Positions 36,067-44,153 are shown, counted from the stretch's first letter. The stretch is 64,000 nt of DNA from Paenibacillus ihbetae (GCF_002741055.1 NZ_CP016809.1:2192501-2256500), one strand, 5' to 3'. Numbers and translations: made by a program. Notes: generated from the sequence alone by a model not told the origin.

Positions 36067-36119
36067 ATTTGCAAATCTCCCGGCCCTTCTGGTTTCACTC
36101 CAGCAGTATAATGCCTGCT

Positions 36120-36162
36120 TGTTTCAATTGTACACATAGATGTATCCAAATTGTAAACAAAC
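36120..36162 (-). promoter_or_regulatory. Operator A: phased TGTA repeats before the response regulator operon
   Basis: On the plus strand TGTTTC (36120), TGTATCC (36141) and TGTAAAC (36152) are spaced 21 and 11 bases. The same spacing and near-identical repeats occur at 37748-37790 and 38580-38622. An 11-bp phase is typical of OmpR/PhoB dimers. A further TGTA lies at 36129. Confidence 0.65.
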
Positions 36163-36206
36163 AAAAAAGGTGCAGTCTCCTTTCTATCATCTGAAAGGCT
36201 GCACCT
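36162..36206 (-). terminator. Terminator of the 82-residue gene
   Basis: AGGTGCAG/CTGCACCT outer stem with inner CCTTTC/GAAAGG; the minus-strand T run abuts operator A. Confidence 0.8.
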
Positions 36207-36281
36207 ACTTTACTCAGAGGTCTGGTTCATCAGAGCTGGGTTGACACAGGAACGGCTTCACCAAAGTGCTTCTCAGCACGA

Positions 36282-36530
36282 TTATTTGCCTTCCATTCTC
36301 TCCCGATCTTTGGCAAGCTGTGCTTCCGCCCGGTCTGCCGCTTCATCCGAGCCCGTTATATGCGACTGGTCTACCGCTGCCCTGGCGTGACGAAGCGAGC
36401 GTTCCGCCTGCCCGATCATGTGATCGGTCGGGTGCTCCTCCGCCTGCTGCACGGCATGATGCGCAGCTTCCACTGAATTCAGCGCCTGCTCCGCTTTCGA
36501 AGGAGCTTTGGCTCCTTGTTTGTTGTCCAT
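36282..36530 (-). CDS. Small helical cytoplasmic protein, hypothetical
   Basis: A hydrophilic protein of 82 residues, rich in Ala, Glu, Gln and His, probably two helices (KAEQALNSVEAAHHAVQQAEE and MIGQAERSLRHARAAVDQS). It recalls small DUF2564-type proteins of Bacillus, but the match is too weak to name. GGGAGG lies about nine bases before the ATG. It has its own terminator and lies just upstream of the two-component operon. Confidence 0.7.
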   Translation of the reverse strand: MDNKQGAKAPSKAEQALNSVEAAHHAVQQAEEHPTDHMIGQAERSLRHARAAVDQSHITGSDEAADRAEAQLAKDRERMEGK

Positions 36531-36616
36531 CTGTTCTTCCTCCCTTCTGCCGAAACATACCCGTTTAGTATGCTGGTCGTCCTGGGTTTGTATTCCGGTG
36601 ATTTCAAACTGCTATA

Positions 36617-36664
36617 AAAAGGGGCAGCCTTCAAGGTCAATCAAACCCTGGAACCGCCCTTTTC
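36617..36664 (-). terminator. Terminator of the larger secreted-protein gene
   Basis: AAAAGGGCGG with a matching arm ending CCCCTTTTT on the minus strand, directly after the stop at 36673. Confidence 0.65.
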
Positions 36665-36672
36665 AGCGTTTC

Positions 36673-37671
36673 TTATTTAAATAAATTCACAATAATATCA
36701 GCCTGCTGCTGTGTAATGGTACCGTCGGCTACAATTCCCGCCAGAGCGGCTCTCAGATATTCCTCGCTGCTTACCTTTTTATCAACGCCGTTTGCAATGC
36801 CATTCTGCTTGGCTTGGCTAAGAGCCTTGTCGATAGCAGCACGTTGGGCCTCCGTAATTTTCCCTTCGCTTACGAGATCAGCCATCGGGTTTGGAAGCTC
36901 CCCGCCAATCGGCAGGTTCGGGTATTTTGCTTTTACCTCTTCATCCGTGTAATCCTCCAAATCCATGCTGCTGATATCAAACAGCGCCTGTTCTCTGTCC
37001 TTCCGGTCATATTCGTACGTGTAGGAGTATACGAGCACCATTCTCCCGTTCTTTTCCTCAAGGATTTCACTTTTTACCGGGAGCCCGGTTGCAGGGTCCA
37101 GATAGGCTGTTTCTTTAACCGGAACTTTCTTCATATTTTCTGCAGATGTGCCTTCGTGTGAGAAGTAGTCTGTTGTTACTTTTATAAGTTCTTTTCCATC
37201 CTGTACAACCATACCGGCATTTTTCCATTCGGGTCCTTGATATTCCTTCGCCATCAATTCATAAAGTGGGCCGCTTGGAACACCGTCTTCCGGAGCTACG
37301 GTTACCACGGTTCCGCCTGTAACGTTCCCGCCAGCGTCCCTTGTTACTTTAGCTGAGGTCGTTCCATTGAACAGGGAATAAAAACTCATAGCGCCACCTT
37401 TAAAGTGGGAATCTGTTCTTTGGTTGTAGGTAAGCGGATCTCCCCAGGTTTCCTCTGCGTTTATTAAATTGCCCTTTGCATCGTAAATCGATGTTTTTAC
37501 ATATTGCAATAAGAGCGAATCATTGTCCGACACAGCCGCAGAGTCGGCAGCCTGAGGATTCACAACAACGGGCTGGACCAACGGGTTTGCCGAATTGGCG
37601 GCTACCAGTGCGGCAGTAGCAGACAGTGCAACGGTTGTCATTAAGGATGCAGCGATAAGTACTTTTTTCAT
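36673..37671 (-). CDS. Secreted protein A, target of the two-component system
   Basis: A protein of about 332 residues with a signal peptide (MKKVLIAASLMTTVALSATAA). Residues about 50-240 match the neighbouring secreted protein in order and motif: YVKTSIYDAKGNLINAEETW, EWKNAGMVVQDGKELIKVT, TGLPVKSEILEEKNGRM, YSYTYEYDR. A further C-terminal part of about 80 residues (GKITEAQRAAIDKALSQAKQ, then GTITQQQADIIVNLFK) is absent from the smaller paralogue. The strand-rich core recalls LolA/RseB-like folds (inference). ATG 37671 follows AAAGGAGAG. Operator B lies about 80-115 bases upstream. Confidence 0.75.
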   Translation of the reverse strand: MKKVLIAASLMTTVALSATAALVAANSANPLVQPVVVNPQAADSAAVSDNDSLLLQYVKTSIYDAKGNLINAEETWGDPLTYNQRTDSHFKGGAMSFYSLFNGTTSAKVTRDAGGNVTGGTVVTVAPEDGVPSGPLYELMAKEYQGPEWKNAGMVVQDGKELIKVTTDYFSHEGTSAENMKKVPVKETAYLDPATGLPVKSEILEEKNGRMVLVYSYTYEYDRKDREQALFDISSMDLEDYTDEEVKAKYPNLPIGGELPNPMADLVSEGKITEAQRAAIDKALSQAKQNGIANGVDKKVSSEEYLRAALAGIVADGTITQQQADIIVNLFK

Positions 37672-37747
37672 CAACAATACTCTCCTTTAATTTCATTATT
37701 ATTTGGTGATACAGCCGATCACCTTAATCCCAAGTATAGGGAAGAGA

Positions 37748-37790
37748 TGTAACGATCCATGGGTGGGTTGTATCCTGCATGTAAACAAAC
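37748..37790 (-). promoter_or_regulatory. Operator B: phased TGTA repeats before secreted protein A
   Basis: TGTAACGATCC (37748), TGTATCC (37769), TGTAAACAAAC (37780): spacing 21 and 11, as in operators A and C. The last repeat is identical to that of operator A over 11 bases. Confidence 0.65.
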
Positions 37791-37817
37791 GGTATATTAT
37801 TTTCGCGCTATGATTGC

Positions 37818-38510
37818 TTAATTATTGGGAAGCTTTACATCATCCAGATTAAACAGACCGTTATCTGCTTTCAGCTTGTCATACTCGTAGCTGGCCTTGA
37901 ACAGGAGCTTGGATTTCCCGCCCTTGATTGTAGAGATCGATTCTTTAATAGGCAAACCACTATGGTTCAGCAGTACGTCCTCTGTAAATTTAGTGCCGAC
38001 TGATGTATAGGTTCTGGTCACTTTCGTGTAAGAGACTCCGTTTTCGGTGACCTTCCCTTTATTCTTCCATTCTTTTCGGGTATAGCGCTCCTTTTCTGCT
38101 GCAAAAATACTGGTTGGCTTCATGGCTTGCGGATAGGCATGCCTGTCTCCCTGCAGAATATTGCCATTCGAATCCATTGTAAAACTAACTCCCTGCTTAC
38201 CATTCACGATGGTCACCGCGGTTACCATTTTATTCGGATCGTCTTTGGCAGGCGTAAGAAACATACTTTTGCTGCGTGAGGCTTTCGTGTCCTGCCATTG
38301 CTCCTGGGCATTCATGATTTTACCGTCAGGGCTAAAAACAGTTCTCTTCATGTACTCCACACTGGCTGCTTCTACTCCCGTACCAGACGCTTTGGCTGTG
38401 ACCCTGGGTGCCTTGGAAGCGGCAGCATCTGCGGAGTCTGTCAAAAATGCGCCAGATCCCGATACGGCGATTACGGACATTACGGATGCGGCAATTAAAG
38501 CTTTTTTCAT
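37818..38510 (-). CDS. Secreted protein B, paralogue of secreted protein A
   Basis: A protein of about 230 residues with a signal peptide (MKKALIAASVMSVIAVSGSGAF). The mature part aligns with secreted protein A: VEYMKRTVFSPDGKIMNAQE, EWKNKGKVTENGVSYTKVT, SGLPIKESISTIKGGKSKLL, ASYEYDKLKADNGLFNLDD. It lacks the C-terminal extension of A. A tandem duplication is the simplest origin. ATG 38510 is preceded by AAAGGAG at a rather long distance, and in-frame TTG codons between them might also serve. Operator C lies upstream. Confidence 0.75.
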   Translation of the reverse strand: MKKALIAASVMSVIAVSGSGAFLTDSADAAASKAPRVTAKASGTGVEAASVEYMKRTVFSPDGKIMNAQEQWQDTKASRSKSMFLTPAKDDPNKMVTAVTIVNGKQGVSFTMDSNGNILQGDRHAYPQAMKPTSIFAAEKERYTRKEWKNKGKVTENGVSYTKVTRTYTSVGTKFTEDVLLNHSGLPIKESISTIKGGKSKLLFKASYEYDKLKADNGLFNLDDVKLPNN

Positions 38511-38579
38511 CAATAGCAACAATCTCCTTTTTCAAATTTTCGTGAAGATACCCTCACGGTCCAAACTATAGCGGGCAGA

Positions 38580-38622
38580 TGTATCATCCCGGGCCTTACA
38601 TGTATCGGATATGTAAATTATT
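38580..38622 (-). promoter_or_regulatory. Operator C: phased TGTA repeats before secreted protein B
   Basis: TGTATCATCCC (38580), TGTATCGGATA (38601), TGTAAATTATT (38612): spacing 21 and 11, matching operators A and B. Confidence 0.65.
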
Positions 38623-38724
38623 CATTTTTCGCGTTACTTCATCGGAGGAATTATATGGTAAACTGAGGATAATTGAAACTTAGTTCCATATAGTGAAACC
38701 TACTGGTGAGAGGGGAATTCACAA

Positions 38725-39540
38725 ATGCCAATTGATTTTCACGATGAAACAAACAAGCAGACGTATGCAACAAGAAACGCGGATGAATCTTGGATATCTT
38801 TAATAAAAGATACGGTTGATGTATCGAATAAGCGGATTGCGGATATAGGTTGTGGAGGCGGCATTTATACGAAGGCTCTTATTAAGATGGGGGCATCCCA
38901 TGTAGTTGGTGTAGATTTCTCAGATGAGATGTTAAAAGGGGCGGCAAATAACTGTAAGAACATTCAAAACGTTACATTTCTAAAGGGAGACGCTTACCAA
39001 TCAAACCTACCTGCAAATAAGATTGATATTGTATTAGAAAGAGCATTAATCCACCATCTAAGCGACTTGCATGCTTGTTTCAAGGAAGCCTATCGCATCC
39101 TTAAAGATGGCGGTATGCTCATTGTTCAGGATCGAACTCCTGCTGATTGTTTACTGCCCGGGGATGAGAGTCATATTAGAGGTTATTTTTTCGAAAAATT
39201 TCCTCAGTTGATGGATAAAGAAATTTCTCGTAGATATGCTTCAGGTCAAGTACAGCAAGCGCTGGAATCGAATGGATTTCGATTAGCTAAAACTGTCTCG
39301 CATTGGGAAACAAGACGGGTTTACAATGATTTTCAAGAATTAAACAAGGACTTACTGCTAAGAACTGGGCGTTCCATTCTTCATGATCTGACGGATGAGG
39401 AACTTCAAGATTTGATATCTTTCATAGAAGGCAAACTCAACGGCAGTCAACCACCTATCATTGAGAAGGATTCATGGACGGTATGGTTCGCTATTAAAGA
39501 GCAGCCTCTTGTATTGAATGTTTCCGAACCATCGGCCTGA
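38725..39540 (+). CDS. Class I SAM-dependent methyltransferase
   Basis: A protein of 271 residues with motif I IADIGCGGGIYTKALIKMG, the acidic VVGVDFSDEM after it, FLKGDAYQ, and DIVLERALIHHL in the position of motif IV. It belongs to the UbiE/Methyltransf_11 group of small-molecule methylases; the substrate is unknown. GAGGGG precedes the ATG by about nine bases. Its AT content is higher than that of most of the window, as is that of the next methyltransferase, which suggests a transferred island around the IS element. Confidence 0.85.
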   Translation: MPIDFHDETNKQTYATRNADESWISLIKDTVDVSNKRIADIGCGGGIYTKALIKMGASHVVGVDFSDEMLKGAANNCKNIQNVTFLKGDAYQSNLPANKIDIVLERALIHHLSDLHACFKEAYRILKDGGMLIVQDRTPADCLLPGDESHIRGYFFEKFPQLMDKEISRRYASGQVQQALESNGFRLAKTVSHWETRRVYNDFQELNKDLLLRTGRSILHDLTDEELQDLISFIEGKLNGSQPPIIEKDSWTVWFAIKEQPLVLNVSEPSA

Positions 39541-39941
39541 ACTACAATCTTATCCATTAAACGATGAAGCATGTCTGGCGTGAGCTCCTTTAGCCCCATG
39601 GACTTCTTTAGTTCTCTTTTTCATTCACAACATACTTTCCGCGCCGCTATTACTGGTGTCAGTACTAAACAGAAGCAACTAAAGGAGCTAAGGGTATTCA
39701 ATGGTATATCGAGGAGGATATAGTCGGATATATACTTGAAGGTCTTCAAGTCAGCCCAATGAGAACTGAGCAACTTCAACTGTGCTAGGGGCGGCTGATT
39801 AAGTCCGCCCTCAGCCTTTTACTCTATACGTGGGGATGGAAATGGAGTGCCTAGTAGGAATCAATGTCGGCTCTTGTGGAAGTTTAGGCTCGTAATGTAC
39901 GCTGGGAAATTTTCTGAGATGTTGTCCCACATCAATAATCT
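39541..39941. other. Intergenic stretch with a long-range inverted repeat
   Basis: 400 bases without a convincing gene. AGCTCCTTTAG (39583-39593) and CTAAAGGAGCT (39679-39689) are perfect inverted repeats. A GGGCGG/CCGCCC hairpin lies at 39789-39810. It may be the remnant of a mobile element; no transposase remnant can be read. Confidence 0.4.
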
Positions 39942-40730
39942 TTAGACTGTCACACGAACGATGTAGCGTTCAAAGGTTGTGGGTAAGCCTTTGTCCGTTG
40001 CGTTCTTTTCAAATATCCTTGTTATCTCAGACATAGACTGCTGAATTACCGCTTCAACCACGGAAGGCTTTTGACCGAAAAGACTCATTCTAATTACGTC
40101 AATTGGTTCACGCAGGTATTCAAGGCTTCTTACAGTTTCAATCTCAGCATTTTCTAGCCCCCCTTCCTCTAATCTTAAGATTAAGTTGTCGAGTATAGGA
40201 GTACCCGAAGGGGAAGGTTCAAAAAAGTTAGGGAATAACTCCCACAACTCTGAGGTAATATTATCACCGGGGTGAAGACCGATGAGTTCCCCACCCTGTT
40301 TAATGACTCTCTTTACGTCAAGGTAAGCTGAGGTAGGTCCTCTACGGTTATATGCACAGTCAAATTCCTCGTTTTCAAAAGGCAGCTTGTCTTTTGTATT
40401 TGCCGTTACAAAGGTTGCATTTTGCAAACCTGCATCATTTCCGTGTTTAATGAAGTCACTCGTTATATCTATACCAACAATATGCTTTACGACCGGGCTC
40501 CATTGTAAGGCAAACTCACCGTGTCCACAGCCAATATCCAGTACCTTCTTACCCGGAACCATCTGAGACACTTCATGAGTGAAAATCAATTCACCATTCG
40601 GCTCAGTAATTGTCGATTTCCATGAATACGAATATTGTCCTGTTAGTCTTCCTAATTGAGCATACCATTCAATTGAATGGGGACGCACCCAATCCGTATG
40701 TGTTTTCGGATTAAAAGATTTAATACTCAT
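39942..40730 (-). CDS. Class I SAM-dependent methyltransferase
   Basis: A protein of 262 residues. Motif I is VLDIGCGHGEFALQW, followed by IVGIDITSDFIKHG and the NATFVTANTKDKLPFENEEFD segment. The C-terminal half carries substrate-binding helices (EYLREPIDVIRMSLFG). It is a small-molecule-type methylase and not closely like the one at 38725. GGAGG lies six bases before the ATG. The IS1182 element lies about 100 bases upstream of its start and could affect its expression. Confidence 0.85.
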   Translation of the reverse strand: MSIKSFNPKTHTDWVRPHSIEWYAQLGRLTGQYSYSWKSTITEPNGELIFTHEVSQMVPGKKVLDIGCGHGEFALQWSPVVKHIVGIDITSDFIKHGNDAGLQNATFVTANTKDKLPFENEEFDCAYNRRGPTSAYLDVKRVIKQGGELIGLHPGDNITSELWELFPNFFEPSPSGTPILDNLILRLEEGGLENAEIETVRSLEYLREPIDVIRMSLFGQKPSVVEAVIQQSMSEITRIFEKNATDKGLPTTFERYIVRVTV

Positions 40731-40817
40731 AAAACACCTCCAAAAAATAATAGTGAAGAACTGATTTTATAAAATTTACCAGTCAGACTTGCAATACTAT
40801 TTCGGAAGGAAGAAAAA

Positions 40818-40836
40818 GAGGGGCTTGTCGCCCCTC
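40818..40836 (+). repeat. Target-site duplication, left copy (terminator hairpin)
   Basis: GAGGGGCTTGTCGCCCCTC, itself a hairpin, identical to 42393-42411 in the same orientation. It directly abuts the left IS end. Confidence 0.8.
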
Positions 40837-40921
40837 AGATTGTCGAGAAACCCTGTACTTTTTTCTAAAGTGCAGGGTTTCTCAATTTCAAGTGGTCACT
40901 TCAAAAGTGAAAACGGGGAGA

Positions 40922-41695
40922 TTACCCCCGTTTTTCCAGGCGATCCAGGTGGATCGCCATCTTCTTCATGTTCTGTACAGCTGCTGTCATCAGGGCCTGT
41001 TCCCTGACGTTTTGCAGCCCGCGCAAACGGCAATAGCGAAACCCATGGAGCTCTTTGGCATCCGCGAAGCTTCGCTCAATCGTTTCTTTTCGTTTTCGGT
41101 AGAGATATTTCCCGGATCGACTCAACCGGTTGCCTCGCACCCACTCTTTGCTGTCCTCCCAGACATGACGAGTTACCACCTTTCGGTGGTTGCGAGACCG
41201 CGTGCATTCATTTAATAACGGGCAGTTCTTGCAGTGCTGTGGATCCGAAGCGTACTGTCGGTATCCCTCACGGTTGGTCGTCTTGTATGGTAATTCGTGC
41301 TTTGCAGGGCAAACATAAAGATTGCGCTCCGCATCATACGTGAACTTCCATTTAGGGAATAAACCCTGGGTCGGGTGAAATCTTCGGTGAGCAATAACGG
41401 CAAAAATGTTTCGGCTTTGCAGCCCTTTGCAGATGGGTGAAGTCAAGTACCCGGAGTCCAGAGCAACGGCTTCGACTTTAAAACCAAATCGTTCTTGTTG
41501 ACGATCCAAACGGGACAAATACGGTACAGAATCATGGACATTTCCGGCGGTGACATGGACATCCGTAATCATATTATATTTCAGGTCCACGGTACGGTGG
41601 TCTAAATAGAAGAATCCTTCCGGTTTCCCATCACGAATCATATAACCGCTGTCGGGATCTGTCATGCTCACTTTAACTTCCTTTTCCTCGATCAC
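40922..41695 (-). CDS. IS1182 transposase, C-terminal part (frame -1)
   Basis: 257 residues containing the later parts of the DDE transposase: the second Asp region (FKVEAVALDSGYLTS), the Cys-rich CPAKHE and CKNCPLLNECT insertion, and the glutamate region KETIERSFADAKELHGFRYC with a KQM-like end. The frame is open upstream of its first start codon to the A-run at 41717, where it joins the N-terminal frame after a -1 shift. It would be made only as a fusion, or the transposase is broken. Confidence 0.85.
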   Translation of the reverse strand: MIEEKEVKVSMTDPDSGYMIRDGKPEGFFYLDHRTVDLKYNMITDVHVTAGNVHDSVPYLSRLDRQQERFGFKVEAVALDSGYLTSPICKGLQSRNIFAVIAHRRFHPTQGLFPKWKFTYDAERNLYVCPAKHELPYKTTNREGYRQYASDPQHCKNCPLLNECTRSRNHRKVVTRHVWEDSKEWVRGNRLSRSGKYLYRKRKETIERSFADAKELHGFRYCRLRGLQNVREQALMTAAVQNMKKMAIHLDRLEKRG

Positions 41696-41709
41696 GTCCT
41701 CTCTTGGCT

Positions 41710-42291
41710 TTAGCGCTTTTTTCCATGTGCATTCCGGTCAGCCCCTACGGCCGCATTAAGTTCACTCACATAACCACGAGTGTTTTGCAAAACCTGTTCT
41801 TTTGTGTATTTATGCTTGTTCGCATTCGCTTTGACGTGGGTTGAGTCGGTAACTAAGACACGTCCGCCCACCATACGGTGCTGGATAGCTTGAAGCACAA
41901 TCTCATCGAAGATCTCCTGAAAAATCTCGGTGTCTTTAAAGCGCGTGCGACGATTCCAGCTAATCGTAGAGTGGTCCGGCACTTTGTCGGTTAAACCTAA
42001 CCCCAAAAACCAGCGGTAAGCAAGGTTGGTTTGAATTTCACGTTCGAGTTGGCGTTCGGAACGGATGCCATAAAAATAACCGAGGAAAATCATCTTAAAT
42101 AACACGACAGGGTCGATAGCAGGCCGCCCAGTATCCGCACAGTAAAGCGGACGAACCTTTTCGTCGATGAAAGAGAAATCGATATACTTGTCCACTTTAC
42201 GGAGCAGATGATCTTGAGGAACCAATTCTTCAATCGAAACAAATTCGTAAGCCTGCTGTTTTTCTCGATTCGAACGCAACATATGTAACAC
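41710..42291 (-). CDS. IS1182 transposase, N-terminal part
   Basis: 193 residues with the IS1182 opening: SIEELVPQDHLLRKVDKYID, the DPVVLFKMIFLGYFYGIRSE helix-turn-helix-like region, and VLVTDSTHVKANANKHKY, which carries the first catalytic Asp. It ends at a TAA a few codons after GGA AAA AAG, a classic -1 slippery heptamer (complement 41716-41722). A single -1 shift there continues ...HGKKALKPRED into the C-terminal frame. Confidence 0.85.
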   Translation of the reverse strand: MLHMLRSNREKQQAYEFVSIEELVPQDHLLRKVDKYIDFSFIDEKVRPLYCADTGRPAIDPVVLFKMIFLGYFYGIRSERQLEREIQTNLAYRWFLGLGLTDKVPDHSTISWNRRTRFKDTEIFQEIFDEIVLQAIQHRMVGGRVLVTDSTHVKANANKHKYTKEQVLQNTRGYVSELNAAVGADRNAHGKKR

Positions 42292-42392
42292 CCTTCCGAA
42301 CGGTTTATTTACTATTATTATACAACATTAACGCGGTGTCGTGTTGAATTAAATTCACAAGAAAATAGCTGTCGAGACTTTCTCGACAGCCT

Positions 42393-42411
42393 GAGGGGCT
42401 TGTCGCCCCTC
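42393..42411 (+). repeat. Target-site duplication, right copy (rlmD terminator)
   Basis: Same 19 bases as 40818-40836. Joining the flanks gives AAA-GAGGGGC-TTGTC-GCCCCTC-TTT, a terminator 27 bases after the rlmD stop. After insertion the rlmD-proximal copy lost its T run to the IS. Confidence 0.8.
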
Positions 42412-42437
42412 TTTGCTATTAGCAATACATCTCCGAT

Positions 42438-44153
42438 TTAATTGTCCTTCCGCACCAGCAAGGCCACACTCTCCACATGCACGGTATGCGGGAACATATC
42501 CACCGGCGTGACCTCCACCGTCCGGTACCCGCCATCCTCCAGCACCCGCAGATCCCTTGCCAGCGTGCTCGGGTTACAGCTCACATAAACAACCCGCTCC
42601 GGCTTCATCTGAAGAATCGTCTCCAAGAGGCGCGGGTCGCAGCCCTTGCGCGGCGGGTCGACGACGATGACGTCGGCCTCGATGCCCTGCTCTTTCCAGC
42701 GCGGGATGACGTCCTCGGAGGCGCCGACCTCGAACTCGACATGTGCCATGCCGTTAAGCTCCGCGTTCGCGCGCGCATCCTCGATCGCTTCCTTCACGAT
42801 CTCGACGCCGTACACCTTCTTGGCATGCTGGGCCAAGAACAGGGAGATCGTCCCGATACCGCAATAAGCGTCGATGACGGTTTCCTCCCCGGTTAACCCC
42901 GCATACTCCACCGTCTTCCCGTACAACACTTCGGTCTGGGCCGGGTTGACCTGGTAAAACGAACGCGCGGAAATGGCGAATTTCACGTCGCCGATATAGT
43001 CATGGATGACCTCGCGTCCCCACAGGACGCGGGTTACATCGCCGAAAATCACATTCGTCTTGCGTGTGTTGATATTCTGGCATACGCTCACGACAGCCGG
43101 CAGCTCCTCGCGGATCGCTGTGATCCACTCGTTCATGCGCGGGATGCGCTCGCCGTTCGTGACGAGCACGATCATCATTTCCCCGGTGGCAAAGCCGATC
43201 TTCACCACGACATGCCGCAGCAGGCCTTGTCCGCTCTCTTCATCGTAAGCGGTAATGCCGAGCCGGCGGCCGATGGCCTTAACGCGGCGCACCACTTCGT
43301 CGTTCTGTTCATGCTGGATCAGGCAGGTCTCCATATCGACGATCCGGTGGCTGCCCCGGGCGTAGAAGCCGCCGATGAGACCGCCCTCGGTCACGCCGAT
43401 CGGCACCTGGGATTTATTGCGGTAGCGCCAAGGCTCGTTCATGCCGAGCGTTGAACGGACGATGATGCCGGCTTCCGGCTCTTGATGTAGTCCAGTGCCG
43501 ATGTCTGCGCCCGGTTCATCATGTAGTCCGGTGCCGCTGATATCGTCGCCCGGCTCTTGATGTAGTCCGGTGCTGATGTTGCTGGCCGGCTCATGATGAA
43601 GCCCGGTGCTGTTGTTTCGGTGATCGCCGCTGACTTGCGCTTCGCGATCCGACTCGTTTTGACCAGCAGCCGCGGCATCAGCCTGCCCACTCAAGCCACC
43701 CGCTGCCGGGGAAGCTCCTTCAACCCCGCTCCCCTCGCGCGCCACCCGCAGCTTCCCGATCCGCTCCAGATTGTCGATCACAAGCTGCCGCTTCCATTCC
43801 AGCTGTGCGGTGTAATCCATATGCTGCAGCTGGCAGCCGCCGCACTGGTCATAGATCGGGCAAGGTGGAGCAATGCGGTGCTGGCTGCGCTCGACAAGCT
43901 CCAGCAGCTTGGCGTACCCGTACTGCTTCTTCGTCTTGAGCACCTTCGCCCGGACCTTCTCGCCCGGCAAAGCTCCCTGCACGAACAGCGTATATCCTTC
44001 GACGCGGCCGACGCCCTCGCCGTCATGGGTCATCCCGATAATCTCGAGGATAACCTCGTCATTCTTCGCCACCGGCAGATCGGCGATGGCCGCCGAGGCT
44101 GCGGCCGGCTTGCTGCTGCGGCGCGAATCGCGCCCGCTGCGCTTTTTATTCAT
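42438..44153 (-). CDS. rlmD: 23S rRNA (uracil-5-)-methyltransferase, RlmD/RlmCD type, with repeat insertion
   Basis: A protein of 571 residues, about 110 longer than usual for the family. TRAM domain (about 28-88), Fe-S cysteines in APPCPIYDQCGGCQLQH plus METCLIQ, SAM site VIDAYCGIGTISLFLAQ, DPPRKGCDP, and the catalytic Cys in VVYVSCNPSTLARD. It makes m5U in 23S rRNA. Residues about 137-231 are an extra segment with four TGLHxEP repeats, between the Fe-S region and the rest of the catalytic domain. Like Bacillus yefA, it lies next to dgkB. Confidence 0.92.
   Translation of the reverse strand: MNKKRSGRDSRRSSKPAAASAAIADLPVAKNDEVILEIIGMTHDGEGVGRVEGYTLFVQGALPGEKVRAKVLKTKKQYGYAKLLELVERSQHRIAPPCPIYDQCGGCQLQHMDYTAQLEWKRQLVIDNLERIGKLRVAREGSGVEGASPAAGGLSGQADAAAAGQNESDREAQVSGDHRNNSTGLHHEPASNISTGLHQEPGDDISGTGLHDEPGADIGTGLHQEPEAGIIVRSTLGMNEPWRYRNKSQVPIGVTEGGLIGGFYARGSHRIVDMETCLIQHEQNDEVVRRVKAIGRRLGITAYDEESGQGLLRHVVVKIGFATGEMMIVLVTNGERIPRMNEWITAIREELPAVVSVCQNINTRKTNVIFGDVTRVLWGREVIHDYIGDVKFAISARSFYQVNPAQTEVLYGKTVEYAGLTGEETVIDAYCGIGTISLFLAQHAKKVYGVEIVKEAIEDARANAELNGMAHVEFEVGASEDVIPRWKEQGIEADVIVVDPPRKGCDPRLLETILQMKPERVVYVSCNPSTLARDLRVLEDGGYRTVEVTPVDMFPHTVHVESVALLVRKDN
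43464..43610 (-). repeat. Coding tandem repeat inside rlmD
   Basis: Four units of 12-13 codons encoding TGLH(H/Q/D)EP followed by acidic or small residues and Ile. It lies within a larger low-complexity insertion of about 95 codons. Confidence 0.8.

Larger units (their letters stand above)
40837..42392 (-). mobile_element. IS1182-family insertion sequence, 1556 bp
   Basis: The ends are imperfect 14-bp inverted repeats: left AGATTGTCGAGAAA and, read inward from the right, AGGCTGTCGAGAAA. They lie exactly between two 19-bp direct repeats. The element encodes a two-part transposase on the minus strand. Internal hairpins lie next to both ends (GAGAAACCCTG/CAGGGTTTCTC left, GTCGAGA/TCTCGAC right). 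IS1182-family elements are known to have variable target duplications. Confidence 0.85.

Noticed and set aside
39700..39737. Short peptide after AAGGAGCTAAGGG, a possible signalling peptide
   Set aside because: Only 12 codons, no partner receptor nearby and no promoter; chance cannot be excluded.
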